Source: Lysinibacillus timonensis
GTDB lineage: Bacteria; Bacillota; Bacilli; Bacillales_A; Planococcaceae
Assembly (NCBI RefSeq): GCF_900291985.1
Contig: NZ_LT985980.1
Span: 3,990,001 to 4,054,000 of the forward strand
Direction of reading: 5' to 3'
DNA: 64,000 nucleotides
The notes below the pieces were generated by a model. That model was not told the origin of the DNA and made no database searches. It saw nothing but the letters and a program-made list of their open reading frames with translations. Below are positions 1 to 8,075 of this stretch, one piece after another (positions within the stretch are counted from its first letter, which is position 1; each line of letters opens with the position of its first letter). The translations under genes and the position numbers were made by a program.

Positions 1-1
1 C

Positions 2-169
2 AGGACTGGAGCATTATTCTTCAATATTCAATGGGTACATGAATGGAAAAGAGCCATTATCGATTTGATGGCAGATACTCTTCAATGGACAATGGAAGAG
101 AAAAACCAATACGAAGAAGAATTAGAAGCTGAATTGGAGGATGCAGTTCATCCAAATGGAACGATCTAG
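2..169 (+). CDS. glpD: Aerobic glycerol-3-phosphate dehydrogenase, C-terminal end (partial)
   Basis: This is the last 55 codons of a gene that enters from the left edge, read in frame 2 and ending in TAG. The peptide begins RTGALFFNIQWVHEWKRAII and ends in an acidic helix. This matches the C-terminal alpha-glycerophosphate oxidase domain of GlpD, the membrane-associated FAD enzyme that oxidises glycerol-3-phosphate to dihydroxyacetone phosphate. Only the tail is visible, so the call rests on this short motif and on context: the next operon phosphorylates dihydroxyacetone, another entry point to the same pool. Roughly 200 bp without an obvious gene separate it from dhaK. Confidence 0.7.
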   Translation, partial: RTGALFFNIQWVHEWKRAIIDLMADTLQWTMEEKNQYEEELEAELEDAVHPNGTI

Positions 170-369
170 GATTAGAAATCTGGTAAAAGAAATTAGTTAA
201 GATAAACGCTAGTCTGTAAAACTCTCTTTGTTGCTCTTTATGAAGGATTGGGAAAAACTAGTGGAAATTGGGGGGATTTGCTAATTATAAAGAAAAGATT
301 AGTAGACTTTTAGTTTGGCTGTTTCTTGCAAATCATTCATTTTGTAAACCAATTTTAGGGGGTAAGGAC

Positions 370-1365
370 ATGAAAAAGTTAATTAATAATCCTGAACAAG
401 TCGTTCAAGAAATGTTATCTGGGTTTGTTTTAGCTCATCCTCAATATGTTAGACAACTGCCAAATACATCTGTCATCGTTCGAGCGGACGCACCGGTTCA
501 AGGAAAAGTTGGACTAGTAAGCGGTGGTGGAAGTGGGCATGAACCTTCTCATGGAGGGTTTGTTGGAAAAGGTATGTTGGATGCAGCGGTTGCCGGTGAA
601 GTTTTCACATCACCAACTCCAGATCAAGTATTTGAAGCGATTAAGGCTGTTGATAGTGGAAAAGGTGTTTTACTCATCATTAAGAATTATACAGGCGATT
701 GTATGAATTTTGAAATGGCCGCAGAACTAGCTGAAATGGAAGGGATTAAGGTTGCAAAAGTCATTGTGAATGATGATGTAGCTGTGGAGGATTCGACCTA
801 TACAACCGGAAGGCGCGGTATTGCAGGGACTGTATTTGTTCATAAAATTGCTGGCGCAATGGCAGAAAAAGGGGCATCCCTTGAAGAAGTAGAGGCAGTA
901 GCAAATAAAGTGATCCAAAACGTTCGTTCAATGGGTATGGCACTTACACTTTGTACGATCCCATCTGCCGGGAAACCAGGATTTTCAATCGGAGAAAATG
1001 AAATGGAAATTGGCATGGGCATCCACGGAGAGCCTGGAATCGAACGAACAGAAATTCTTCCTGCCAACGAGGTAGCCGAAATTTTACTTTCCAAGGTGTT
1101 AGAAGACATCAAACTTGAGGAAAACAGTAGAGTAGCTGTAATGATTAATGGGCTTGGTTCAACTCCATTAATGGAATTGTATATTGTGAATCATAAAGTG
1201 GCTCAAATGTTAAAAGATCAACATATAGAAGTCTATGAAACATTTGTTGGTGAGTTTATGACCTCGATCGAGATGGCTGGTTGTTCAATTTCTGTATTGA
1301 AATTGGATGATGAACTTATCGAACTTTTGGATGCTGAAGCTCTTACACCTGCTTTCCGAAAATAG
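370..1365 (+). CDS. dhaK: PEP-dependent dihydroxyacetone kinase, substrate-binding subunit DhaK
   Basis: DhaK (331 aa) binds dihydroxyacetone covalently and passes it to DhaL for phosphorylation in the cytoplasm. Visible family signatures are the GGGSGHEPSHGGFVG loop near residue 55 and the GMGIHGEPGIER segment near residue 215, whose histidine forms the hemiaminal with the substrate. The start chosen is the ATG at 370, preceded by a GGGGGTAAGGAC ribosome binding site. The frame is open further upstream to 268, but that extension is not family-like. It is the first gene of a tightly packed run dhaK-dhaL-dhaM-HPr-enzyme I. The length is normal for bacterial DhaK. The family call is very secure. 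Confidence 0.96.
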   Translation: MKKLINNPEQVVQEMLSGFVLAHPQYVRQLPNTSVIVRADAPVQGKVGLVSGGGSGHEPSHGGFVGKGMLDAAVAGEVFTSPTPDQVFEAIKAVDSGKGVLLIIKNYTGDCMNFEMAAELAEMEGIKVAKVIVNDDVAVEDSTYTTGRRGIAGTVFVHKIAGAMAEKGASLEEVEAVANKVIQNVRSMGMALTLCTIPSAGKPGFSIGENEMEIGMGIHGEPGIERTEILPANEVAEILLSKVLEDIKLEENSRVAVMINGLGSTPLMELYIVNHKVAQMLKDQHIEVYETFVGEFMTSIEMAGCSISVLKLDDELIELLDAEALTPAFRK

Positions 1366-1385
1366 CAATGGAAGGAGAGAATCTC

Positions 1386-2015
1386 ATGAAAGTAGGCATA
1401 ACAGAAATAAAATTATGGCTGCAAAATTTAAATAATAAGCTACAACAGGAAAAGGAGTATTTAACGGACTTGGATCAAGCAATTGGGGATGGTGATCATG
1501 GCCTCAATATGGCTAGAGGATTTAAAGAGGTTTCCATTAAAATTGAAAATACCAATTATGAGACGCTTGGCGAATTGTTTAAAGATACAGGGATGACTCT
1601 TCTAACAAAGGTAGGTGGTGCATCAGGTCCTCTATACGGAACGACATTTCTAAAAGCGGCTGCTTCTATAGGAAATAAATCGTCTATTACTTTACCCGAT
1701 TTATCTGTTGCATTAGAAGCGGCTTTGGATGGGGTGAAGGCAAGAGGTAAAGCGAATGTTTTGGACAAAACCATGATCGATGTATGGGAGCCAGTCGTTT
1801 CCTATATAAAACATAATCTTGAAAACGTTAACTGGGATGAAGTCATTCGTTTATCAAATGAAAAAATGGAAGCGACGAAGGAATTGGAAGCGAAAAAAGG
1901 CCGTGCCGCTTATTTAGGAAAACGCTCTATTGGCCATATTGACCCAGGTGCAGCATCGTCAAACTTTCTTTTTGTAGAACTAGCAAATGTTCTTAAAGGA
2001 GTTAGCACCGAATGA
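1386..2015 (+). CDS. dhaL: PEP-dependent dihydroxyacetone kinase, ADP-binding subunit DhaL
   Basis: DhaL (209 aa) carries a tightly bound ADP that is rephosphorylated by DhaM and transfers the phosphate to dihydroxyacetone held by DhaK. The Mg-ADP site is visible as LDQAIGDGDHGLNMARGF near residues 27-44, with three aspartates. KVGGASGPLYGT and a C-terminal GxIDPGAAS-type segment complete the family pattern. The start at ATG 1386 follows GGAGAG. The open frame reaches back to 1368 without a better site. Its stop overlaps the dhaM start (ATGA at 2012-2015), so the two are probably translationally coupled. ADP as cofactor, not ATP as substrate, is inferred from the presence of dhaM. Confidence 0.95.
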   Translation: MKVGITEIKLWLQNLNNKLQQEKEYLTDLDQAIGDGDHGLNMARGFKEVSIKIENTNYETLGELFKDTGMTLLTKVGGASGPLYGTTFLKAAASIGNKSSITLPDLSVALEAALDGVKARGKANVLDKTMIDVWEPVVSYIKHNLENVNWDEVIRLSNEKMEATKELEAKKGRAAYLGKRSIGHIDPGAASSNFLFVELANVLKGVSTE

Positions 2016-2401
2016 GTTATGTAGGGATTGTATTACTTTCGCATAGTCACGATCTAGTTAAAGGTTTAGAAGTATTGCTCAAACAAATCCAGCCTGATGT
2101 TCCACTTGCTGTTGCAGGTGGAACCGAGACTGGGGAGATTGGCACAGATGTATTCCGAATAAGTAAGGCCATTGAATCCGTTATGAATCCAAATGGGGTT
2201 GTGATTTTATTCGATTTAGGAAGCGCTCTTATCAATGCAGAAATGGCAATCGAGATGTTAGAAGATAACAAGAATATTAGAGTGGCGGATGCTCCTCTTG
2301 TGGAAGGAGCGTATGCTGCGATCATTCAGTCAGGATGTGGAAGTCCGATAGAAGAGGTACTTGCAGCAGCAGAGAGCGCAAAAGGACTCCATAAATTATA
2401 A
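2012..2401 (+). CDS. dhaM: PTS phosphocarrier subunit DhaM (EIIA-Man-like domain)
   Basis: DhaM (129 aa) receives phosphate from HPr and passes it to the ADP on DhaL. It consists of a single EIIA-mannose-type domain. The active histidine is expected in the segment GIVLLSHSHDLVKG near residue 11. The AGGTETGEIGTD loop and the DLGSALINAEMA segment are typical of the family. It is the short single-domain Gram-positive form, unlike the E. coli protein that has HPr- and EI-like domains fused at its C terminus. Those two functions are encoded here by the next two separate genes. The start overlaps the end of dhaL. Confidence 0.93.
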   Translation: MSYVGIVLLSHSHDLVKGLEVLLKQIQPDVPLAVAGGTETGEIGTDVFRISKAIESVMNPNGVVILFDLGSALINAEMAIEMLEDNKNIRVADAPLVEGAYAAIIQSGCGSPIEEVLAAAESAKGLHKL

Positions 2402-2424
2402 AGCTATAAGGCAGGTGATATTTG

Positions 2425-2682
2425 GTGGAACAGGTAATGACAGTCACCATAAAAGGTGGATTACATGCAAGACCAGCTGCCAATCTTGTGAAGAAATTAG
2501 GTGCGTTTTCTAGTGTAGTACAATTCTATTCAGGGGAAAAAGAGTACAATCCCAAAAGTATTATTAGCTTGATGTCAGGCACGATTAAAGAAGGCCAAAC
2601 GATTAGGGTTGTCGTAAATGGAGCTGATGAAGAAGAGACGATGGCCTGGCTGACTGATTTTTTGGCAGGAAAGAACTTATGA
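2425..2682 (+). CDS. HPr-family phosphocarrier protein, dedicated to the Dha operon
   Basis: A small phosphocarrier (85 aa) that takes phosphate from enzyme I to DhaM. The phosphorylatable histidine lies in GGLHARPAANLV near residue 14. A serine in NPKSIISLMSG near residue 46 sits at the position phosphorylated by HPr kinase in Gram-positive HPr, so regulatory phosphorylation is possible. GTG at 2425 is preferred because AAGGCAGGTGA lies about 6 nt upstream; a TTG three bases earlier would be too close. It lies 20 bp after dhaM and 60 bp before enzyme I. It may be a paralogue of a housekeeping ptsH elsewhere, or the only HPr in the cell; the window cannot decide. Confidence 0.93.
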   Translation: MEQVMTVTIKGGLHARPAANLVKKLGAFSSVVQFYSGEKEYNPKSIISLMSGTIKEGQTIRVVVNGADEEETMAWLTDFLAGKNL

Positions 2683-2748
2683 GAAGAATATTCTTTAATC
2701 CTCTAGTAATTAACAATTGACATTATGAAGATAGGGGTTCGTAAATTC

Positions 2749-4437
2749 ATGAGCTTTTTAAAGGGTATAGCAGCTTCAAGTGGAATTGCCATTGCCAAAG
2801 CCTATTTGCTAAATGATCAAGAACTAATAATTGAAAAGAAAGAGATTGAAGTTGCTTCCAAGGAATTAGACAGGCTCCATGAAGCGCTAAGAAAATCAAG
2901 AACAGAGCTTGAAGCAATACGAGATAAAATAAGATTAGAAATGGGTACAGATTATGCAGATATTTTTGAAGCACATTTACTGATTTTAAGTGATCCTGAG
3001 CTAATTCACCCAATCGTAGAAAAAATTCAATCCGAGAAGGTAAATGCAGAATATGCCCTAAAGGAAGCTGCTGGGGAAATTGTTAGTTTATTTGAACAAA
3101 TGAATGATGATTATATGAAGGAGCGCGCTACTGACATTCGGGATGTAACAAAGCGTGTTCTTTCCCACTTGTTAGGAGTGGGTGCTGTTTTCCCAAATTT
3201 GATCATGGAAGATTCAATCGTCGTTGCCAATGATTTAACCCCTTCTCATACAGCTCAGTTAAACCGTCAGTTTGTTAAAGGGTTCACAACGAATATTGGA
3301 GGGCGAACTTCTCATTCTGCCATTATGGCGCGGTCTCTAGAAATTCCAGCAGTTGTTGGTACAAAGACCGCAACAAAAGAAATCAAACATGGTGATTTAA
3401 TTATTTTGGATGGTTTGAAGGGTGAAGTGCATGTTAATCCAACAGTAGAAGTGATTGAATATTATGAGAAGAAACAGGAATTGTATAAAGAACAAAAAGC
3501 TGAGTGGGCAAAACTAATTGATGAAAAAACAAAAACTTCTGACGGACATGTTATTGAACTAGCTGCCAACATTGGAACTCCGGAGGACCTTGAAGGAGTG
3601 ATCAACAATGGGGGTGAAGCAATTGGATTATATCGAACCGAGTTTATTTATATGGGGCGAAAGGATCTTCCATCTGAAGAAGAGCAATTCCAATCTTACA
3701 AATCTGTTCTTGAAGGAATGAAAGGAAAACCTGTAGTCGTTCGAACTCTTGATATTGGTGGAGATAAAGAGCTTCCATATTTAAATTTGTCAGAAGAGTC
3801 TAATCCTTTTCTAGGTTTACGTGGGATCCGACTCTGCCTTAAAGAGCAGCACTTATTTCGAACTCAGCTTCGCGCCCTTTTGCGATCAAGTTCTTTTGGT
3901 AATTTAAAGATCATGTTTCCTATGGTATCAACTTTAGATGAATTCCGCGAGGCTAAAGCGATTTTAAATGAGGAAAAGGAAAAGTTATTGAGTGAGGGAA
4001 TTGCTGTATCAGATCATATTGAAATAGGCATCATGGTTGAAATTCCTTCGACAGCGATTCTTTCCGACCAATTTGCAAAAGAAGTTGACTTTTTTAGTAT
4101 CGGTTCAAATGATTTAATCCAGTACACCATGGCAGCTGATCGAATGAATGAGAAAGTTTCTTATTTGTACCAACCATACAATCCAGCGATTTTAAGATTA
4201 GTAAAAATGGTCATTGATGCCGCACATAAGGAAGGAAAGAGGGTTGGAATGTGTGGAGAAATGGCTGGAGATGAGATGGCTATACCGCTATTACTAGGGC
4301 TAGGTCTTGATGAGCTCTCTATGAGTCCTTCTTCGATCTTAAGAGTACGCTCGCAAATTCGTCAGCTTTCTAAAGAGAAAATGGTGAGCCTGGCGAATCA
4401 AGCTTTGGGGGACGAGGGGACAGGTCGAGACAAATAA
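2749..4437 (+). CDS. ptsI: Phosphoenolpyruvate-protein phosphotransferase (PTS enzyme I)
   Basis: Enzyme I (562 aa) autophosphorylates from PEP and charges HPr. Three parts are visible: an N-terminal HPr-binding region; the phosphohistidine swivel site [20 protein letters not shown] near residue 189; and the C-terminal PEP-binding barrel, with [14 protein letters not shown] near residue 455 and GMCGEMAGD near residue 505. ATG 2749 gives [19 protein letters not shown], aligning with the usual N terminus of the family. It follows AGGGG by 11 nt. An upstream in-frame ATG at 2725 lacks a binding site. It is the last gene of the dha operon and is followed by a strong terminator. Enzyme I genes linked to dha genes supply the kinase with phosphate. 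Confidence 0.95.
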   Translation: MSFLKGIAASSGIAIAKAYLLNDQELIIEKKEIEVASKELDRLHEALRKSRTELEAIRDKIRLEMGTDYADIFEAHLLILSDPELIHPIVEKIQSEKVNAEYALKEAAGEIVSLFEQMNDDYMKERATDIRDVTKRVLSHLLGVGAVFPNLIMEDSIVVANDLTPSHTAQLNRQFVKGFTTNIGGRTSHSAIMARSLEIPAVVGTKTATKEIKHGDLIILDGLKGEVHVNPTVEVIEYYEKKQELYKEQKAEWAKLIDEKTKTSDGHVIELAANIGTPEDLEGVINNGGEAIGLYRTEFIYMGRKDLPSEEEQFQSYKSVLEGMKGKPVVVRTLDIGGDKELPYLNLSEESNPFLGLRGIRLCLKEQHLFRTQLRALLRSSSFGNLKIMFPMVSTLDEFREAKAILNEEKEKLLSEGIAVSDHIEIGIMVEIPSTAILSDQFAKEVDFFSIGSNDLIQYTMAADRMNEKVSYLYQPYNPAILRLVKMVIDAAHKEGKRVGMCGEMAGDEMAIPLLLGLGLDELSMSPSSILRVRSQIRQLSKEKMVSLANQALGDEGTGRDK

Positions 4438-4490
4438 CATGCACCGGGTGAACAAACAATTCGGAAAATTCACTACAATTTTAAGAGGTG

Positions 4491-4532
4491 AAAGGGCTTT
4501 GCATAGCTTCGGCTGTGTAGAGCTCTTTTTTC
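4491..4532 (+). terminator. Rho-independent terminator of the dha operon
   Basis: A long hairpin with a TTCG loop: AAAGGGCTTTGCATAGC pairs along its full length, with G-U wobbles, to the complementary arm ending AGAGCTC. It is followed directly by a run of six T. It lies 54 bp after the enzyme I stop codon. Confidence 0.9.
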
Positions 4533-4725
4533 TCGAGTAATTTGATCGTGTTTGTACTGGGTGCATTAACATAAACGATGTATCAAAAATATTTTTTTAA
4601 GATGTGTTTTGCAAAGTGTGTAAAACATTTTACTGTCTAGAAATGATAATTTAAATATGTACAAACATGTTTGAATATAGATGTACAATTGACTTTAAAT
4701 ACATACTAATCTTTGGGTGACTAGT

Positions 4726-5430
4726 ATGTACATAACATTAGATATTGAAACAGATTTTGAGATTAAGTGTCTTTAAGACTTAGCAAAATTTAAACAAGTA
4801 ATGGAGCAGTTAAAAATGAAAATTAATAAGAGTGAATTAGCTAGGAAGTTAGGTGTGGATCGGAGATTGATGAGTATTATGAAATTATAGCAGCGCTTTT
4901 ATCAGAGGATTCAGCAGAAGTTTTATTACCGTAGAGTGCTTTGGCAATATTTAAAGGATAATCATGGTCTTGAGTGTTCAGCTTCTACGTTCAGAGCTTA
5001 TATTGCTAGAACACCAGAATTTAAAGCATATTTTGATGAGGATAAAAGAGTTAGCTCTCCTAAAGGAACAGCTCGTTTTGAAACTCCAGCTGGTAAACAA
5101 GCACAATTAGATTGGAAAGAAAGTATTCCCTTCGAAACAAGTGATGGTCAACACGTGAGGTGAATGTCGCGGTTCTTATACTTTCATATTCCCGTTTCCG
5201 TACGTTTCTTTTAAGTATCTCTAGATCACAAAACGTGTTGTTCTCGTTCTTAACGGAAACATTTGAAGCACTTGGTGGGGTTCTTTCTGAGATAATTACG
5301 GACAATATGAAAACGATTATGGATGAGGCTAGAACAGAATACTCCAGCGGAAAAGTGAATAACAAGTTTGTTCAATTCGCTACCGACTTTGGTTTTAGAG
5401 TAAAGCCCTGTATAGCAGGCAGACCCCTTA
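4726..5430 (+). pseudogene. IS21-family transposase IstA, decayed and truncated
   Basis: Translated fragments in shifting frames match the IS21 IstA transposase: an N-terminal helix-turn-helix segment (KMKINKSELARKLGVDRR), a middle piece (SASTFRAYIARTPEFKAYF, then AGKQAQLDWKES), and a catalytic-core piece (IITDNMKTIMDEARTEYSSG). Several in-frame stops and at least one frameshift near 5160 break the gene. The core stops at CIAGRP, after which the sequence jumps to a copy of the element's right end. TGTACA boxes at 4683 and 4726 may belong to the left-end repeats of the element. The gene cannot make a working transposase. Confidence 0.8.
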
Positions 5431-5469
5431 AACAAGCGAAAGTGTACATATTTGTGTTGGCATTTATAT
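5426..5469 (+). repeat. 44-bp IS21 right-end copy 1
   Basis: This 44-bp stretch, starting CCTTAAACAAGCGAAAGTG, recurs at 6353-6396 with one difference (G versus A near its end). Here it joins the broken istA directly to the first unit of the tandem array. Confidence 0.85.
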
Positions 5470-6104
5470 CCTCGAGGACAGTTCTCCGCTAATTCTCAAG
5501 CGTTATGTCCTTGAGAGCCCTTCTCGAGGACAGTTCTCTGCTAATTCTCACCCGGTTTGTCCTTGAGAGCCCTCCTCGAGGACAATTCTTCGCTAATTCT
5601 CAAGCGGTTTGTCCTTGAGAGCCCTCCTCGAGGACAGTTCTCCGCTAATTCTCAAGCGTTATGTCCTTGAGAGCCCTCCTCGAGGACAGTTCTCTGCTAA
5701 TTCTCAAGCGTTATGTCCTTGAGAGCCCTTCTCGAGGACAGTTCTCCGCTAATTCTCAAGCGTTATGTCCTTGAGAGCCCTTCTCGAGGACAGTTCTCTG
5801 CTAATTCTCACCCGGTTAGTCCTTGAGAGCCCTCCTCGAGGACAGTTCTCCGCTAATTCTCACCCGGTTTGTCCTTGAGATACCTCCTCGAGGACAATTC
5901 GCTGCTTATCTCAAGCGGTTTGTCCTTGAGAGCCCTCCTCGAGGACAGTTCTCTGCTAATTCTCAAGCGTTTTGTCCTTGAGAGCCCTCCTCGAGGACAG
6001 TTCTCCGCTAATTCTCAAGCGTTATGTCCTTGAGAGCCCTTCTCGAGGACAATACGCTGCTATTTCTTATTCATTTTGTCCTTGAGTCCCCTCCTCGAGG
6101 ATAG
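5470..6104 (-). repeat. 52-bp tandem array A (12 units, reverse orientation)
   Basis: Twelve full units and a leading half unit with a 52-bp period. On the plus strand each unit has the arms GTCCTTGAG and CTCGAGGAC around AGCCCTC or AGCCCTT, then a 27-bp linker containing TTCTCCGCTAATTCTCAAGC. The arms form a 9-bp hairpin with one T-G wobble. In reverse complement the unit matches the layout of the four plus-oriented arrays in this window: 25-bp palindrome, then a linker starting with A and ending GAACT. Variation is mostly single-base, plus an alternate CACCCGG linker ending. It sits between two pieces of IS21 remnant and has no coding potential. Confidence 0.95.
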
Positions 6105-6346
6105 TAGATGAAATTGGCTACTTGCCTATTGATACGGAAGATGCGAAGCTATTCTTTCAGCTCATTGATATGCGAGATGAAAGGAAAAGTACCGTTCTTA
6201 CCACAAATGTAAATTTCAAAAAGTGGGATAAAATCTTTCAAGAGACTAAGATAGCAAATGCGATTTAGATTGCATATTACATCACGCAACAGTGGTTTCA
6301 ATTGTGGGTGATTCCGATCAGTTGACTAAGGAAAACGAGTATTTTT
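6104..6346 (+). pseudogene. IS21-family helper ATPase IstB, C-terminal fragment
   Basis: The fragment begins abruptly at the end of array A with VDEIGYLPIDTEDAKLFFQL, the Walker B region of the IstB AAA+ ATPase. It continues through STVLTTNVNFKKWDKIFQ. A frameshift near 6267 moves the rest (LDCILHHATVVSIVGDS) to another frame. The Walker A half is absent. It ends at the second copy of the element's right end. This is a dead remnant. Confidence 0.8.
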
Positions 6347-6352
6347 GTACAT

Positions 6353-6396
6353 CCTTAAACAAGCGAAAGTGTACATATTTGTGTTGACATTTATAT
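6353..6396 (+). repeat. 44-bp IS21 right-end copy 2
   Basis: Second copy of the 44-bp stretch at 5426-5469, here in its expected place after istB. It contains a TGTACA box, as is common in the terminal repeats of IS21 elements. Confidence 0.85.
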
Positions 6397-6456
6397 ACTG
6401 TCAATTGTTGAGCTTGTTTTATAGTACTTTTCTCTTACTATGAAAAGCAACTTTTG

Positions 6457-6485
6457 ATCTCACTTTTTGCTATAAAAAGTGAGAT
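6457..6485 (+). terminator. Hairpin resembling a bidirectional terminator
   Basis: ATCTCACTTTTT and AAAAAGTGAGAT form a perfect 12-bp stem with a 5-nt loop. It lies between the IS21 right end and the comM-like fragment. The A/T tracts lie within the stem, so termination is plausible in either direction. Confidence 0.55.
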
Positions 6486-6564
6486 TTCATCTATTGAACT
6501 ATTACGATCGCAAATTGACGGAGAAAACCTTGTTTACTATGCTAATTGTAAAAGGAGGGATTAG

Positions 6565-6873
6565 ATGATTCGTAGCGTTGGGCTAGAGGGAATGCGTGGT
6601 TATGAGGTAGTTGTGGAAGCAGATGTGCGAAATGAGAAAGAACAGTGTGTCATCGTTGGACTTCCTGATGCATCGATAAAGGAATCCAAGGAGCGAATTT
6701 TAAGCAATTTGCATTTGCTCAATCTGGATCTTTCGATGAAGATAATCAGCATTCATTTATCACCTTCAGATAAACGTAAAGTCGGAGTGGGGTATGATTG
6801 TGCGATGCTACTTGCAGTAATACAAAAGGTGTGGGAGAAAAACCTCGTCCCGTTTTACTTCCACGATAATTAA
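6565..6873 (+). pseudogene. ComM/YifB-family N-terminal fragment (truncated)
   Basis: The 102-aa frame starts MIRSVGLEGMRGYEVVVEAD and continues VIVGLPDASIKESKERI and ISIHLSPSDKRKVGVGYDCA. This is the N-terminal domain of ComM/YifB magnesium-chelatase-like AAA+ proteins, normally about 500 aa. Similarity ends near residue 90 and the frame closes after an unrelated tail. The ATPase domain is missing. The start has a good AAAGGAGG site, so a short peptide could still be made. The most likely reading is a gene broken by rearrangement next to the IS21 remnant. Confidence 0.65.
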
Positions 6874-7010
6874 GTATTAGCATCTCCATATTATAGACAC
6901 CACCTCGGTAATTATTTGCTAATAATCATCTATCAATGGAAAGGATGTTCAGAAAAGTGTGATGTCAATCCACATAGAACCATTTATCTTAAAGGAAGGA
7001 GAAATTTCAA

Positions 7011-7196
7011 ATGTTTAGTGTATTCTATAACAGATATAAAGTTGCTTTTTGGATCATTTTAACGATTTTATTTGCTATAGGGAGTATCACAAATATCTAT
7101 ACAGGTACTGGTTGGGAAGTTGTATTAAATGCTGTAATTGGAGTTGTTTGTTTCATTATATCCATAACTTTACTTGTTAAAAAAGGAAGGAAATGA
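7011..7196 (+). CDS. Small two-helix membrane protein
   Basis: A 61-aa protein I do not recognise. It has two hydrophobic segments (about residues 11-27 and 35-54) and a basic C-terminal KKGRK, so it should insert as a hairpin in the membrane with a cytoplasmic tail. The start is convincing: AAGGAAGGAG lies about 7 nt before ATG. It may be transcribed with the acetyltransferase 140 bp downstream. No known motif is visible, and the function is unknown. Confidence 0.6.
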   Translation: MFSVFYNRYKVAFWIILTILFAIGSITNIYTGTGWEVVLNAVIGVVCFIISITLLVKKGRK

Positions 7197-7338
7197 AACT
7201 ACTCATACGATGGTGGGATCTTCACCCATTTTGCTTTACTCATCTCTATTATTGGGCTCCAATTAGCGAGTTATATTGGTTTAAATGTTTTTTATCTTAG
7301 GGGTTTCATTTTTATTCTTAGTAAAAAAGAGGGATACA

Positions 7339-7803
7339 ATGACACGTAACATCTTAGTTAGAGAAATAACAAAAGATAATTGGGAAGAAGCCTTCAAAAT
7401 TACTGTTCATGAAAACCAAAGGACATTTGTTCCCACTGTTGCAGAGTCTCTTGCCTTTGCTTATCTTAAGCCTTGGGATGAGGCGTTAGATCCTTATGCT
7501 CTTTATTGGAACGATTCAATCATTGGTACTTTTTACATTTCCTATACACCAGGTAGTGAGAATAATTATTGGATTGGTGGATTTCAAATTGATAAGAAGT
7601 ACCAAGGAAAAGGCTACGGCAAAGATTCTTTACATAAAATAATAGATTTCATAAAAAAGATGCACCCAGCATGCAAGAGCGTCTCATTAACCGTTGAAAA
7701 AGAAAATAAACATGCCATACATTTATACGAAAAAGTAGGATTTACTAGTCAGGAGAAAACCAATGAGTATGAGGAACTCGTATTTAAACTAGAATGGGAC
7801 TAG
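7339..7803 (+). CDS. GNAT-family N-acetyltransferase (BltD/polyamine-like)
   Basis: A 154-aa single GNAT domain that transfers the acetyl group of acetyl-CoA to an amine. The acetyl-CoA loop is visible as QIDKKYQGKGYGKDSL near residue 90, followed by a HAIHLYEKVGF motif near residue 135, typical of motif B. The opening HENQRTFVPTVAESLAFAYL and the YALYWNDSIIGTFY strand resemble BltD/diamine acetyltransferases, so a polyamine substrate is a reasonable guess only. ATG 7339 has GAGGG about 6 nt upstream; the open frame extends back to 7285 without support. It stands alone, with no visible regulator nearby. Confidence 0.8.
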   Translation: MTRNILVREITKDNWEEAFKITVHENQRTFVPTVAESLAFAYLKPWDEALDPYALYWNDSIIGTFYISYTPGSENNYWIGGFQIDKKYQGKGYGKDSLHKIIDFIKKMHPACKSVSLTVEKENKHAIHLYEKVGFTSQEKTNEYEELVFKLEWD

Positions 7804-8075
7804 GGTCAATCAGTGTGTTATCGCATTATTATGAAGTTCAAGTGTTTTGTAAAGAGGTAGGAGGAATCCGTTCGAGAATATATGGAATTATAGATGACCG
7901 TGGGATAAATTTTCAAAATGTACATAGCATAGGTCTATGTTCATATGATATATTGTGAAAAAGAGGGTATAATTAATTATCTTTGAATTTATTACCACAA
8001 AAATATCTTTGATTCAAGTTTTTAATACTGTAGGTTCATGATTCGTAAATTACTTTGGGAGAGGCATTTATAATA

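Noticed and set aside
5470-6104. CRISPR array
   Set aside because: The supposed spacers are the same in every unit, the period is 52 bp throughout, and no cas gene is present in the window. The same applies to the other four arrays.
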